64,000 bases of DNA from Anastrepha obliqua (Eukaryota > Arthropoda > Insecta > Diptera > Tephritidae): the NCBI RefSeq assembly GCF_027943255.1, contig NC_072893.1, positions 8,370,001 through 8,434,000 of the forward strand. The letters are read 5' to 3'. Made by a program: the position numbers and the translations under genes. Under the pieces are notes generated by a model. It searched no databases and was not told where the DNA came from. It worked only from the letters and a program-made list of their open reading frames with translations. How positions within the stretch are numbered: the stretch's first letter is position 1; every line of letters begins with the position of its first letter. Shown here in pieces: positions 34,600 to 46,169 of this stretch.

Positions 34600-35040
34600 T
34601 ATTAATGTCGCATACCAGGTCCTATCGAGCGTATTATGTGAGAGACTGAAGCACATCGTCAAATAACTGATTGGGCCTTATCAGTACGGCTTCAGGCCTG
34701 GTAAGTCTACTATTGACCAGATCTTAACGATACGCCAAATCCTTTTCTTCGATTTCAAAGCTGCTTTCGATAGCACAAACAGGAACGGCCTCTATAGCAC
34801 TACGTCTGACTTTGGTATCCCAGCAAAACTTGTACGGCTATAAGATCCGTTAGGACCAGAAAGAACTATCTACTACAAAGGTTCATGTTATTCGCGCATG
34901 CTAACGTTATTTATATAACCTGCCTGAACGACCGCGTCGTGTGGTTAGCTTGTTTCAGTCTGGAAAAGGAAGCAGACAAAGTGGGTCTTGCGATGAACGA
35001 GAAGAAAACAAACTACCTGCTGTCGACGGACCCATGTGTT
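34600..35040 (+). pseudogene. RTE LINE, RT part (left half of an interrupted copy)
   Basis: Frameshifted RT residues: VLCERLKHIV, LIGPYQYGFRPGKSTIDQILTIRQI, FFDFKAAFDSTNRNGLYS, FGIPAKLVRL, then EADKVGLAMNEKKTNYLLSTD. It stops at 35040 where a mariner-type element is inserted and resumes at 35717. Confidence 0.75.
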
Positions 35041-35716
35041 TTTTTTTAATTATTTAAATTGTTTGATGTTGACGATAGTAATCATTTTATTTGATTCAAG
35101 TAGATTTGTTGACATCACTTTTTGAATATGATATCTCTCAAATGGCCGCCTTGAGCCTGTACGGCGTATTGTGCCCGTTTTGCAGCATTTTCCATAGTTT
35201 TAGCTAACATTTCGGCTGGAATAGCGGCTATTTCCTCACGGCTGTTGTTCTTGAGCTCTTCTATGGTCTTTGGCTTATTAATATAAACCTTTGATTTTAA
35301 ATATCCCCATAAGAAGAAGTCAGGTGACGCTAAATCGGGCGAACGCGGTGGCCAGTCAAAACCGCAATTTTTCGGCATCAAACGACGAGGAAACAATTTC
35401 TTCAAAAAATCGATTGTGGTGCGAGCTGTGTGTGGTGGAGCGCCATCTTATTGAAACTAGAACTGCCTCATACGCTTTCGACGAATAATTGGCATCAAAA
35501 TTTTCTTCTTTTCTTCTTCTTCTTTTCACAATTGACTTCTTGTGTTGAATGTAAATTTCAACAATTTGGGAGCGCTCGCGTGGCGTGTACTGTTCCATGG
35601 TAAAAATCTGCTTGGACTGACGCTTCCAACGCGGTATGTCATTAAGCGATCTGACGTCTCTGTCAAAAGATACAGTGTTGCCAGATGGGTCCGTCGAATA
35701 TGAGCAACCCTGTACA
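35041..35716 (-). mobile_element. Mariner-type deletion derivative inserted in an RTE LINE
   Basis: The right terminus has the same sequence as the 13618-14167 element (GGGTCCGTCGAATATGAGC...CCTG then TA). The N-terminus MEQYTPRERSQIVEIYIQHKKSIV (from about 35598) jumps to the C-terminal catalytic part: FQ(stop)DGAPPHTARTTIDF near 35458, then FDWPPRSPDLASPDFFLWGYLKSKVY and GHLRDIIFKK (to 35115). The first catalytic Asp region is deleted and a glutamine codon is TAA. The left terminus shows only a short CGGACCCAT match. Confidence 0.75.
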
Positions 35717-36405
35717 AATAATTCTCGCGTCACAGTTGGCAACCGCGCATTTGAAGTGTGGAAGGCCTTTTTTTATCTAGGACCCAGTATTAACAGCCAG
35801 AACGACGTCAGCCTAGAGATTAAATAAAGGATAACTCTTACTAACAGGTGTTACTTTGGGCTCACTAGGCAATTGAGAAGTAGAACCCTCGCTCGAAAAA
35901 CGAAAACAATGATGGACAAAAGCCTATTCATCCCCGTCCTTGTATATGGCGCAGAAGCTTGGACTATGACAGCAACTGCTGCAGAAGATTGGACTATGAC
36001 GGCACTGGAAGCGTTCGAGAGAAAGATTCTCCGGAAAATCTTTGATCTTCTTAGCGTAGGCGAGAATGAGTTCCGCATCCGATGGACCAGCGAGCTGTAT
36101 GAACTATACAGAGATGTGGACATAGTAAAGCGTTTGAAAATACAGCGGCTGTGCAAGCCTGGCCATGTGCCGTTATGAACCAAAGTGCTCCGGTACGGCA
36201 GTCCTTCGAGAGGTAACTCACTGATGGATGACGAGGAAGAAGAATACCTAATTTACGTTGAAGAGATCAAGTGAGGCATAACCTGGCAGCACTTGGTGTC
36301 ACCAACTGGCGCCAGCAAGCAACGAACCGAGCTGGTTGGCGCTATGTTTTAGATTTGGTCAAAACCGACATATGGTTGTAGTGCCATCTAAGTAAATAAG
36401 TAAGT
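35717..36405 (+). pseudogene. RTE LINE, C-terminal part (right half of an interrupted copy)
   Basis: Continues the 34600-35040 copy: VTVGNRAFEVWKAFFYLGPSI, NDVSLEIK, TNRCYFGLTRQLRSRTL, FIPVLVYGAEAWTMT, FERKILRKIFDLLSVGENEFRIRW and DVDIVKRLKIQRL, then a degenerate C-terminus and a TAAGTAAATAAGTAAG tail near 36390-36405. A short WTMTA...AEDWTMTA duplication is present near 35965-36005. Confidence 0.75.
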
Positions 36406-36409
36406 GTGA

Positions 36410-37118
36410 GGGAGAGAGAGAAAGCTTTTTCGGAGACTAGTATAGAAAAAATTCAAAGGTATGCGCTTATACGTTTAGTTAGACCAGTTTTTTGGCAAGT
36501 GCTTTTATCAAACCTTCCATGCGTTTAAAAAAAGCACCCGTTATGTGCATGATAAACTTATATGAATATATTTCTACCTTTCCAATTTCGCTGCGAATTT
36601 CAAAGTCACTCATATCTTGGCTGAACGCAATATAAAATGTAATTATACAACAACAATGCCAACAACAGTGACGGCTAACTGCTGTATAACAAGCGCAGCA
36701 ACATTTAATAGCTTAATAACTAGCAAAAGTTAACATTTTCAATGTAGCAATGCGTAGCGCGAAAACCAAAGTGGTTCTCCTTAGAACAGAAAATCACGAC
36801 GGCAGCAAGTAACCGGTTCCCGGCACAGCATAAAGACCATGACAAGCGCGGTGACGAGAATTTTTCGCTTTCAAAAAACAATAAAAGTGAAATAATGCAG
36901 TGAAAAAATCTCAAAGAATACAATAGAAAATAAGAGAAAAAACAAAACGAACAGCGGCTAAGCGCGCAATTACATAAACAAATGGCGATGGCTGAGATAA
37001 AAGAAGGACAGTGAGTTCAGAAATATGTGTATGAATTTGAGAGCAAATGCATGTATGTATTTGTGGCAGCGATAAACAATGTATGACAGCTGCAGGTTGT
37101 AGATATGTATATGTATTT
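36410..37118. other. No gene identified
   Basis: Mixed AT-rich sequence. Frames at 36720-36923 and 36911-37159 on the minus strand have no recognisable motif and look like chance frames. Confidence 0.4.
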
Positions 37119-37121
37119 GTA

Positions 37122-39043
37122 AAGGGTGATTTTTTAAGAGCTATAGAAAAGTTTTTCAAAAAAATACTCGTAAAATTCAGAAAAATGAATGAAATTTTTA
37201 ATTTAATTTAATTTTTTAATTTCATGTTTGAAGATTATTTCATGCAAATGTTGACCGCGACTGCGCTTCAAATGGTCCACCAAATTAGTCCAATTTTGGC
37301 ATACTCTTTCCAATGTTTTGGCCGGTATCTCACATATAAATGCTTTAATGTTGTCTTCCGATGCGTTAATTGAAGCAGACTTGTCTGAATAGACATGAGC
37401 TTTAAGGGGGTAGTATGGTTAATTCGGTGTAAAACAAGCATATTTTTCGAAATTTCTTTTGTCGACACAGTTGATTTATTCAAAATTTTAAAATTACTTC
37501 ATTATAAAGTCATATTTAAAGAATATTGTGTGAAATTTTCATTGATTTTTATGAAGAATTGAGTTGGTGGAAGCGAATCTTCGCGGACGTCTCATAAAAA
37601 AGTTTTATTGCGGTGTCCCTCAGAACTCATTACTGGATCAACTAAAATCAAAAAACCAAATTGATTTCATCAGCTAATAAAGTTTCGCAGGTAACAACGT
37701 CGAATTTTTTTTTTTTTTTTTTTAATTTTTTAAAGCGCTTTGAAGTCAAAACACCGATTTTTCATAAAAAAAACTTGAAAACTTTGTTGTTTTAAAATAT
37801 GACAAAATTAAAAAAAAAAAAAACTTGACGTCATTACCTCGTGAATAAAGTAAAGAAACAAAAAAACCAAATTTGAAAAGAATCGGTGCAGTAGATATGA
37901 ATCTACAGTGGACACCGACCGTAAAAAAGGCAAGTGTGAGAAAAATGCGTTTAAAGATTTTCGGCAGCGTGAAATCCGGTTGGAGAGGTAGATACTTAAT
38001 CCTTTGTGTCTTTGCCAATTTTACTCTAATGCACTTCAAACTTTCACACAATAATCTTAAGATGTTATAGAATAATTTAAAAAAAAAAAAAAAAAATGAA
38101 AAAAAAAAATACCATACTACCCCCTTAACATAGCCCCACAAAAGATAATCTAAAGGCGTTATATCGCACGATCTGGGTGGCCAATTGTCCCGAACGTGAA
38201 CTAAAATGTTCACCGAACTCGCCCGTCTTGCTGAAACCACATGTCATGCAAGATAAGCTCTTGCATTTTGGGCAAAAAAAAGTTGGATATCATTCCACGG
38301 TAGCGTTCACCATTCACAGTTACGTTACGATTCGCAGCATCTTTGAAGAAGTACGGTTCAATGATACCTCCAGTCCATAAGCCGCACCGAACTGTGACCT
38401 TTTCTGGATACATTGGTAGCTCTTGCAATTCTTCTGGCTGATCTTCACTCCAAAATCGACAATTCTGCTTAATTCTGCTGAACACAATTTTTCGATAAAA
38501 AAGTGGATCTTCGGCCAACTTTCCAAGAGTCCATTCACCAAAAATTCTGCGTTGCGGTAGGTCGTTCGGCTTTAATTCTTGCAGCAGCTGCATTTTGAAA
38601 GGCCTCACACCTAAATCCTCTCGCAAAATTTTCCACGTTGTTGAGTAACAGAGACCCAATTGCTGCGAACGGCGACGAATCGATTGATCGAATTGATGGT
38701 CATCATTAACACCGGCCGATACAGCTGCGATATTTTCGTCAGTTCGCACTCTACGTAAGCGTGTTGGTGGTGGTTTGATGTCCAATAATGTAAATTTGGT
38801 TCTAAATTTAGTCACAATAGCTCGAATAGCCGCTTCAGTGGGTCGATTAAACTGGCCATAAAATGGAAGAACACGCATTTTTATAATAAAATTCAAAGAT
38901 TTGCAAGCGTTGTTCGTTTTAAGACGATTCATGGTTAAATTATAGACCAAACTGAAGATGTTTGACAGTGAAACAAAACATAAAACGTGCGTCAGCTGTT
39001 TAAACCAAGTGTTTAAAAAGATAATAGCTGAAAAATCACCCGT
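37122..39043 (-). mobile_element. Mariner-type element (dead transposase) split by a MITE
   Basis: Termini AAGGGTGATTTTTTAAG (37122) and, inverted, ACGGGTGATTTTTCAGC (ending 39043) with TA on both sides (37120-37121, 39044-39045). The minus-strand transposase runs from about 38900: FNRPTEAAIRAIV, RRRSQQLGLCYSTTWKILRE, QELKPNDLPQRR, IKQNCRFWSEDQPEELQE, YPEKVTVRCGLWTGGII and MWFQQDG near 38220, then NWPPRSCDITPLDYLLWGYVK, and beyond the MITE the C-terminal RSRGQHLHEIIFKHEIK. About 12 residues holding the first catalytic Asp are missing between KIVFS and KQNC. Non-functional. Confidence 0.88.
37406..38124. mobile_element. TTAA-flanked MITE (about 720 bp)
   Basis: Inverted termini GGGGGTAGTATGGT are flanked by TTAA (37402-37405 and 38125-38128). 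Excising it with one TTAA restores the transposase frame on both sides (LLWGYVK...AHVYSDKSAS). The interior is AT-rich with long T and A runs (37709-37726, 38080-38109) and no coding. A TTAA duplication is the mark of piggyBac-type integration. Confidence 0.85.
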
Positions 39044-39045
39044 TA

Positions 39046-40545
39046 TAATGAAAATAACAGCGCCAACAGCAGCAGTGGTCGTAAAAATGCGAAAATTGTC
39101 AACAACATCAGAATTGACATTTCGCATTGGCAGTCAAATAAATATGAAAATAAAACCAATTATGTGGACACACAAGAATTTATGTTTAAACGGCCCATTC
39201 GCCAGCAGGTGCTTTTGCTGCTGAACCACTTAGAACTGCATGAACTGTTAACCGCGATTTATGTGCAAAATAACAAACCATTTTTCAATTGCGCACTCAG
39301 CATTGCGTCATTGCAGAATTTATTGCGCTTGCACAAATTACACAAGCAGACAAATAAAAACTATGTACAAAATACGTCGAATTAATAAGAGTTAGTTTTA
39401 TATGCAATTAAATGAGGAAATATGGCAGTCTGCATACAAAAGACTTAAGTGCCGAACTTTTACCGCAGTACCTCTGCGCCAGCAAACTGTTGAGCGAATC
39501 ATAAAAAGCTTCAATATACATTTGGAGACATGCGTAAAGGCCATAAATGTGCATGCAAATCTGACAGTTATGTGCGTTTTTTATGCAATCCTAGCGCATA
39601 CTATGTTGCCGTCAGTTAGAGCGCAAAAATACTTAGAGTATGTAAATTTTCCCACCATTTTCGGGTATTACTAAAGTGACGCCGTTTTAGGCTTAGCTGC
39701 AACTATTGCAATTACACAGATAACAAGTACCATTAGCTCAGCCACAGGCAAAAGTAGCCGCTTGGCGGTGATTACAAAATAAGTAAATTTAAGAAAATAA
39801 GCGCCGCACTAAAAATCATAAACTTTTTTCTTTTTCTCAGAAGTAGCTCTTAGCCAATCTGCAGACAACCTGCAACAAATCGATTTTGAGGTGTACTGGT
39901 GAAACCGATTGAAAATGGGAAACGCGTCGAAGCGCAACTGAAAATGAAACCGATACGGTAACGAAAAATCATTACCCTGATAAGTGGCTCGTATGTAAGC
40001 AACTTGCAACCAGAATAAAGCGAAAAAATCATTATGACTGCGCTGAAATATCGATTTCGTTGTCATAAATTGCGAACGCAGTGTGATTGGATTCTCGATT
40101 GCAAAAGATAATTTTTGTTTTTTTTTGTACCAAGGTATTAAATTGAGTTAAGTGGGGTGGGCAAAAACTAGTATGCACTACTGGAAAATTTGGGTTTGGC
40201 CGAGAATCATTAGAGTCAGTAGATAAATCATCTTCATTGTTGGCTGGTCAACCCTGGCCGGGTCTTCGACTGCCGCATATACCTCCAATTGTCTCGGTTT
40301 CATGCCTGTGTCCTCCATGCCCGAAATCCCAATAAGCCTGCGTCTACTTCTATATATAAATACGCTACACTAAAATATTTAGACCTCTTCTTTAAGTGTC
40401 CAATTCACTCGATTTCAATGAAATATGCGCCGATTTGAAGGAAATAATTTCCTTTAGCCCTAAATGTGAAAACCAACATATATCTGAAACCAATAAAGTA
40501 GGTGAACTGAAACTTGGCATACATCCTTGGCATATATTCCGTAAT
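39046..40545. other. Non-coding region, possibly conserved
   Basis: 39160-39670 is less AT-biased, with palindromic CTTAAGTG-type motifs near 39447. Frames at 39164-39385 and 39402-39674 lack motifs. The rest is AT-rich with a short T run at 40118. No gene supported. Confidence 0.35.
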
Positions 40546-40549
40546 TATA

Positions 40550-41350
40550 GTGAAAAATGGTAGGTATTGTAAAAGTGGGCGTGGTACCTTCTATACAAAC
40601 TGAAATTTCCACATGGCTTTTCTCCGGAACCAGAAGATAATGAAATTTGATGCAGTTACACAAATTGTCAACGACTGTATATATGGTGAAAAGTGGCAGA
40701 TATTGGGAAGGAGGGCGTGACACCTCATATATAGAAATTTTAAACAATTTCCAAATCGCCTTTTTTCCTTCATATAACTTTTCCTCGGAACTAGAAAAGC
40801 TGAGATAATGGAATTTGATACAGTTATATGGATTTTCAATACCTACCTCATGGTGAAAAGTGGTGGGTATTGGGAAAGGGTGGCATAGCACCTCCTATAC
40901 AAACTGAAGCCTTTTCATAGCTTTTCTCCGGAACCACGAAAGCTAAGGTAATAGATTTTAATACAGTTACACAAATTGTTAATAACTATATAGTGGTGAA
41001 AAGTGGCAGATATTAGGAAGGAGGGCGTGGTACCTCATATATACAAATTATAAATTATTTCCAAATCGGCTTTCTTTCCTTCATATAACTTTTTTCCGGG
41101 TTTAGAAAACCTAAGGTAATGAAATTTGATACAGTGAGACAGATTGCCAATACCTACCTCATGGTGAAAAGTTGTGGGTATTGGGAAAGAGTGGCATAGC
41201 ACCTCCTATACAAACTGAAGCCTGCATATAGTTTTGCTCCCAAACCACGTAAGCTAAGATAATGAAATTTGATACAATTAGACAACTTACCAATAACCTA
41301 CCTCATGGTGAAAAGTGGTGGATATTGGAAAAGGGTGACGGAACAACAAA
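40550..41350. repeat. Dimeric tandem repeat (about 311-bp higher-order unit)
   Basis: Units start GTGAAAA at 40550, 40686, 40853, 40996, 41164 and 41308; spacings are 136, 167, 143, 168 and 144, so two monomer types alternate. The short type carries CACCTCCTATACAAACTGA and the long type CCTCATATATACAAATT...TTCCTTCATATAAC. All share ATAATGAAATTTGATACAG-like blocks. About five and a half monomers; no coding capacity. Confidence 0.85.
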
Positions 41351-41359
41351 AGCTAAGAT

Positions 41360-41512
41360 AATGATAGGAAGAAATAATTGCCAGCTGGAGAAAAAGAACT
41401 GGACAGATCTGGCTAAAACTAGGTATGTATTCTTTGAAGTGATGCTACTCACTAAACATAAAAACAGTTGTCATCTCTCTGACCTTGCATGGACGTTTCA
41501 AATGACCCTCGA
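41360..41512. mobile_element. Mariner-type terminus
   Basis: 41360-41512 resembles 44370-44505 over about 130 bp (GATCTGGCTAAAACTAGGT, TACTCACTAAACATAA), ending in a GACGTTTCAAATGACCCTCG terminus that is the inverse of the one at 42561. No partner end near it is certain. Confidence 0.5.
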
Positions 41513-42556
41513 AAGCTTTTTTACATTCTTGACATTTATAGAGCTGAGTTCTTTAAGTTCATTAAAGAAGTGCATTTCGATGGTTTAAACTTTTTCCCCA
41601 GATAGTGCCAAACAGTGGCACGCGCAGGCAAATAGTATCACACTGTTTTGTAGTTCGACACTGAAGTCTTCGCAAGTTTTTAATTTGCAAACTATTTTCA
41701 GCGTTTTTCGGTAGATACTCATTTCACATACTAAGTATTTTTTACATTTTCAAAGTTTATTTTTTTTTATCAATTCTCTGCTCGCTAGCAGGTTTACTCC
41801 TCACAAAATGAAATTAAAGTTTTTTGCATTTAAAATTTTTGTTGCCTCAAATTGCAATCACAGCCAGTTTCGGTAGTGCGGCACACTAAAATAATCACCA
41901 GCTGAGTGCCACCAATAACACGCTTGTCTCGCTTTTTGCTGTCGCCGTCGTCGCTGCTGCTGCCACATTTGGTCAGCGACTTTTGGCTGCTCAAAAATTC
42001 ACTTTCACTTACCTCTTGGCTATAGCAAGCATATCCATGTATGTGTGTGTGTGCGTATGTATATTAGTTGGTTAACTTAACACGCCAATGTCTAATTTAG
42101 TTAAAGTGATTTGTAAAAATCGACTTTTAGCTGAGGCCAGCGGCAAACGAATAAAAGTAATGAAAAACTATGCGCTGCTGTTGTTGTCTGCTGGTTTTGC
42201 CTGCCTGCCTGCCTATCTAAACAGCAACTAAACTTAGTGAAGCGAGCCATATCGACCACAAGAAAGTTTGATTTCATCTCGTGAGTTTCTGTTGATACAT
42301 TTTTCCAATCATTACTACGTTTGAGGTTTTTCTATTTTGTTTCTGTTTTTGTTTTTTTGTATTTAAGCCACATTTGGTAACCATTTGGTAAGTTTCGGGT
42401 GTGTTAATCACAAGAATTCGGTAATTTGACCCTAATTGCGGCTCTTGTTGTTGTGTACAAACAGTTTATAGCTGACATAAGATTTTCGTATATTGAAAGG
42501 GCTTGCACAGGGTGCATCAAGTACGAGTATATTGCTGTTAGCTGTTTATTGACATA
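41513..42556. other. No gene identified
   Basis: Mostly AT-rich. 41880-42060 has a GC-richer patch with CTGCTG and GTCGTCG repeats and a short GT repeat. Contains a CCTG repeat near 42203. Could be upstream regulatory DNA, but nothing coding. Confidence 0.35.
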
Positions 42557-42558
42557 TG

Positions 42559-44510
42559 TACGAGGGTCGTTTGAAAAGTTCGTGCAAAAATAAAAACTAC
42601 TTTTTTGTTTGGGGTAAATCACACTTCGTCTAATGATGTTTCAGTTTGTTGATCCCTTCGAATAATAGGATTTGCCCAATATAAAATACCCAGAGCCCAA
42701 CTCCCCTCGATGGGGGGCACTCCGTTGATACTTTCTGACAAGGTGAAGTACCTAGGTCTAATCCTTGACAGTAAGCTAACGTGGAAGCCCAACATTGAGG
42801 AGAGAGTAAGGAAGGCAGCAATCGCCTTGTATTGATGCAAGGGCGCAATTGGCCAAAGGTGGGGCCTCTCGCCTAGAGTTGTACTTTGGCTCTATAATAC
42901 CGTAATAAAGCCAATCTTGTTATATGGAGTCGTTGTCTGGTGGAACTCACTGGAGAGGATGACATCAGTTAAAAAGCTAGAGAGAGCTCAAAGGTCTGCA
43001 CTCATTGGAGTCAGTGGGGCGCTCGAACTACTCCTACTCTAGCGCTTAATGTAATATTAAATGTGGTACCTATAGACATCGCAGGCAGAATTGCCGCTGC
43101 ACCTACCACAATCAGACTAAGAGGCTTGGACTATAAGCTCAATCTCCCACATGGGCACTCAAGCATCCTCAGAAACTTTGAGCTCACGTCCCCCCCGTCG
43201 ACGGATCAGTGTGTGCCCTCGCTTAGTCCAAGCGGAACTTTCTTCACCCATATTCCATCAAGAGAGGAGTGGCCCGGGGGCAACACTTGGGGGCAGGGCC
43301 TAGTTAACCTGTTCACGGATGGCTCCAAGTTGGACGGTAGTGTTGGAGGAGGAGTATTCTGCAAAGAGCTCCCAATCAAACTCAAATTCAGCTTTCCGTA
43401 TCACTGCAGTGTGTTCCAAGCAGAGGTGGCCGCAAGGAAGCAGTTGGCTGGCTACTTACTTGGGTAATAACTGATAAGAAGGTAAATATTTACTCCGATA
43501 GCCAAGCGGCAATTAGGGCCCTAGGCTCTATTATGGTGCATTCGAAACTGGTCAGGGAATGCCTGGTCTCTCACTCGATTGCATCAGAATTCTTCGATAT
43601 AAAGATAATTTGGGTACCTGGTCACAGTGCCATTGCTGGAAACTGCGAAGCCGATGAGCTGGCCAGACAAGGGACCTGTGAGGTAGTGTGCCCGTGAAAG
43701 GAGAGGATCGGGATCCCCTTGACAACCTGCACTCTATTCCTGGAAGGATGGGCTTTGCACCAACTCAGAGAGAGCTGGGAAAGTACACGAAAGTGTAAGA
43801 TCGCGAAATCCTTCTGGCCACGTGTGGATCTGGGGCGCTCGAGGGATATTCTGAGGATGACAAAATCTCATCTCTCAAATTTCGTGAGCATCCTCACATG
43901 CCGTGAGACTCGGAATTACTTCGAGCCCTTTTTGCGGCAGCTGTATGGAGGATGAGGTGAAATCATGTCAGCACCTGCTCCTTAGCTGCCCAGCATCTTG
44001 GTTCTCACTACTTTGCGTCTGCTGATATAGCAGGTCCTGATACCAGCAGCATAAAGAGGCTAACACAACTGCAAATTTGTCATCGTTCATAGTCCACAAA
44101 TACTCAACCCTCTCCACCCCTTTCCATTTCATCCTGCCGTTTTTTCCTTCACCTATTTTTCCCCTCTTGTAATGGTATCACAAAAGATGAACCAAACTTC
44201 TTTCGTCATAGGAGAGTGTGATATGAGTTGGAACCCAATTTTCAAAAATTGTATGTCCTTACCCATAATTGCTGAAATATGAGCTGGTGCATTGTCGTCT
44301 TTTAAAAGGATCATACGAATTTTTTTTTCCGTCAATTTTTTTCAAATTCACTCGACTTCTTCGACTCAAATGAATACCAAACACAAAGAAATGGACCGAT
44401 CTGGCTGAAACTTGGTGTGTGTTCTGCCAAGAGATTCTACTAACTAAACGTAACCTCGATAAGTGCCAGTAGTGTCACTCGGACTTTTCAAACATGTCTG
44501 GCATTTGCAT
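42559..44510 (-). mobile_element. Mariner-type relic interrupted by a LINE
   Basis: Left terminus CGAGGGTCGTTTGAAAAGTT at 42561 and a related inverted terminus near 44487-44505. The minus strand at 44335-44153 encodes LLKDDNAPAHISAIMGK, the second catalytic Asp region of a mariner-type transposase, with downstream residues degraded. A LINE occupies about 42640-44150. Confidence 0.55.
42640..44150 (+). pseudogene. LINE, RT end plus RNase H and 3' end
   Basis: RT thumb pieces (KYLGLILDSKLTWKPNIEERV, WGLSPRVVLWLYNTVIKPILLYGVVVWW near 42730-42950), then RNase H in shifting frames: NLFTDGSKLDGSVGGGVF, VFQAEVAA (43063-43467), IYSDSQAAIRALGSI, IIWVPGHSAIAGNCEADELARQG (about 43485-43680), and a CQHLLLSCP knuckle remnant near 43970. 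One early stop and at least two frameshifts. Confidence 0.78.
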
Positions 44511-45140
44511 TTTTGAAGAGAACTTAATCCTTTGGATATGAATTTAAAGCTAAATTATATTACGAAATTCGAAATTGGACATACAATTAATTCCTTGTTC
44601 AAGTATTCCTTGTCTATTACAAAGAAACTCAAGCATATTCGTCTCTATATGCAGTTCATCTTATTATTGATTTCTTCCGCTTAAATTTTGATGTAAACTC
44701 GGACTTGATTTATGAGTGTCACTTGAACGTAAATTACTAAGTCAATCTGGGTTTGTTAGCCTTAATGCTTTCTGATGTTGAAGATGGAATTTCCAACTCA
44801 AGGCAACAACAAAAGCTGATGCAGATTGGCTATTTTCGTATCTTTTTAAAAACTGCTCTGCGGTTGCCTATCTACTTTTATTAATGTTAAAAAAATCCCT
44901 TGACAAGAGTTCATAGATGCCTGGAAAGTAACAACTATTATTGCGGTATTAAAAAGTGGTTAGAAGAAAAATCCAATTAGCAATATTTTATTATTAATAT
45001 ATTTAATATTTATAGACCAATCTCCAAATTAACCAAGATTTCCTATTGTGAACTTATTAGAAACTTATTGAGATGATATTCGGTTTATAAATCATGCGCA
45101 CATATGAAAGGGTAGCGAAATTTTGCTACCTTATCTGCAA
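44511..45140. other. No gene identified
   Basis: AT-rich intergenic DNA without repeats or frames of note. Confidence 0.35.
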
Positions 45141-45145
45141 TTTTG

Positions 45146-45490
45146 CTACCAAAGGCGGCTCTGAGGTAAATGTTGAGTGTAGCATTTCATCCTTTGGCAA
45201 TGTTCTACTGACTCTAGCGATTTTGGAGCTGCCTGAATATCTGAGTAGACTTCTCTTATAGTTATAGTGTCTTCTTTAAGAGACAATAAGCCCTCTCTTA
45301 TGGCGACAACTTCTGACTGAAAGCCACTACACTGATAAGGCAAGCGAAAGGCAGCACTGATGCCCAATCTTTCAGTGTAAAGTCCTGCAACCACCTGTTC
45401 GTCAAGCTTAGATCCGTTAGTAAATACACTGACTCTATTTTTATCATCTAGCCTACGACTGTCCCACTCTTTTTTTTTTTTTTTCTCCAT
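45146..45490 (-). pseudogene. LINE RNase H fragment
   Basis: Minus strand: VSVFTNGSKLDEQVVAGLYTE, YQCSGFQSEVVAIREGLLSL, VYSDIQAAPKSLES. Close in type to the 43.3 kb RNase H. TDGS has become TNGS and SDSQ is SDIQ, so catalytic residues are damaged. Bounded by a T run at 45472-45485. Confidence 0.65.
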
Positions 45491-45889
45491 TTTTCTTTAT
45501 TTATTGAATCTTTCTTGTATAAGAAACTAACAATAAGTTTACAAATCTTATATACTAGAGTAATATGTTTCCTTGCCAGTGCTAAGAAACGAATTATTTG
45601 CTCAAATGAACATATATTTACGTATATGATTAAATCGGTTGTGAATCTGCAATTCTTCATAGCTGGGAGCCGGAAAGGCCTAGTTTCCAGTCTCCCTTAG
45701 AGCTTCCGTTGTCCCTCATGTCGATTGTGAAAATGATGTTGTTTTTTGTTTTTTTTTTTTCGAATATGATAGATGTGGTTGGAGGACTCTTTTGAAGTGA
45801 ATGTTGTGGTAAAAAATCCATTACAATGCAGCTCTACACTGCTCATTCAACTCAAATGTCTCAATTTAATTTTTTATTCCGGTATTTGT

Positions 45890-46165
45890 TTGAGGTTTAT
45901 GATTTCCTTTTTTTCCTTGTTCACTTCCCTCGAGAGCATAGGGCCTCGACAAGACTTGTCTTATGTTGATTAACGTTTTGATTTCTGACAGAGTAGGTGA
46001 TTAGCTTGCCGCTATCAGTTCTAAGTAGTGGGAATGCCCACCTTCTTACTGCTTAGAGCGCCATCTGTGTGTCATATTTTTCTGCCAGAAGGATAACACA
46101 GATGGTTGAGGACTTAGCTAATCCGAACTGATGCAATGTGTAACTGTGTGTTTCTCTTTGCTTTT
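45890..46165 (+). repeat. Dispersed repeat, copy 1
   Basis: Matches the reverse complement of about 51160-51510: a CTTGTTCACT...GAGCATAGGGCCTCGACAAG block, GTAGGTGATTAGC, CTTACTGCTT.GAGCGCCATCTGTG, TTCTGCCAGAAGGAT, CACAGATGGTTGAGG and CTGATGCAAT.TGTAACTGTGT. Protein content unclear; it may be the 3' part of a LINE. Confidence 0.7.
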
Positions 46166-46169
46166 GCTT

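Noticed and set aside
39164..39674. Two plus-strand frames as host exons
   Set aside because: No motif, no good splice sites recognised and overlapping AT-rich flanks. The moderate base composition may only reflect regulatory DNA.
40550..41350. A CRISPR-like array
   Set aside because: Eukaryotic DNA, no conserved short repeats with unique spacers; it is a contiguous tandem array of long monomers.
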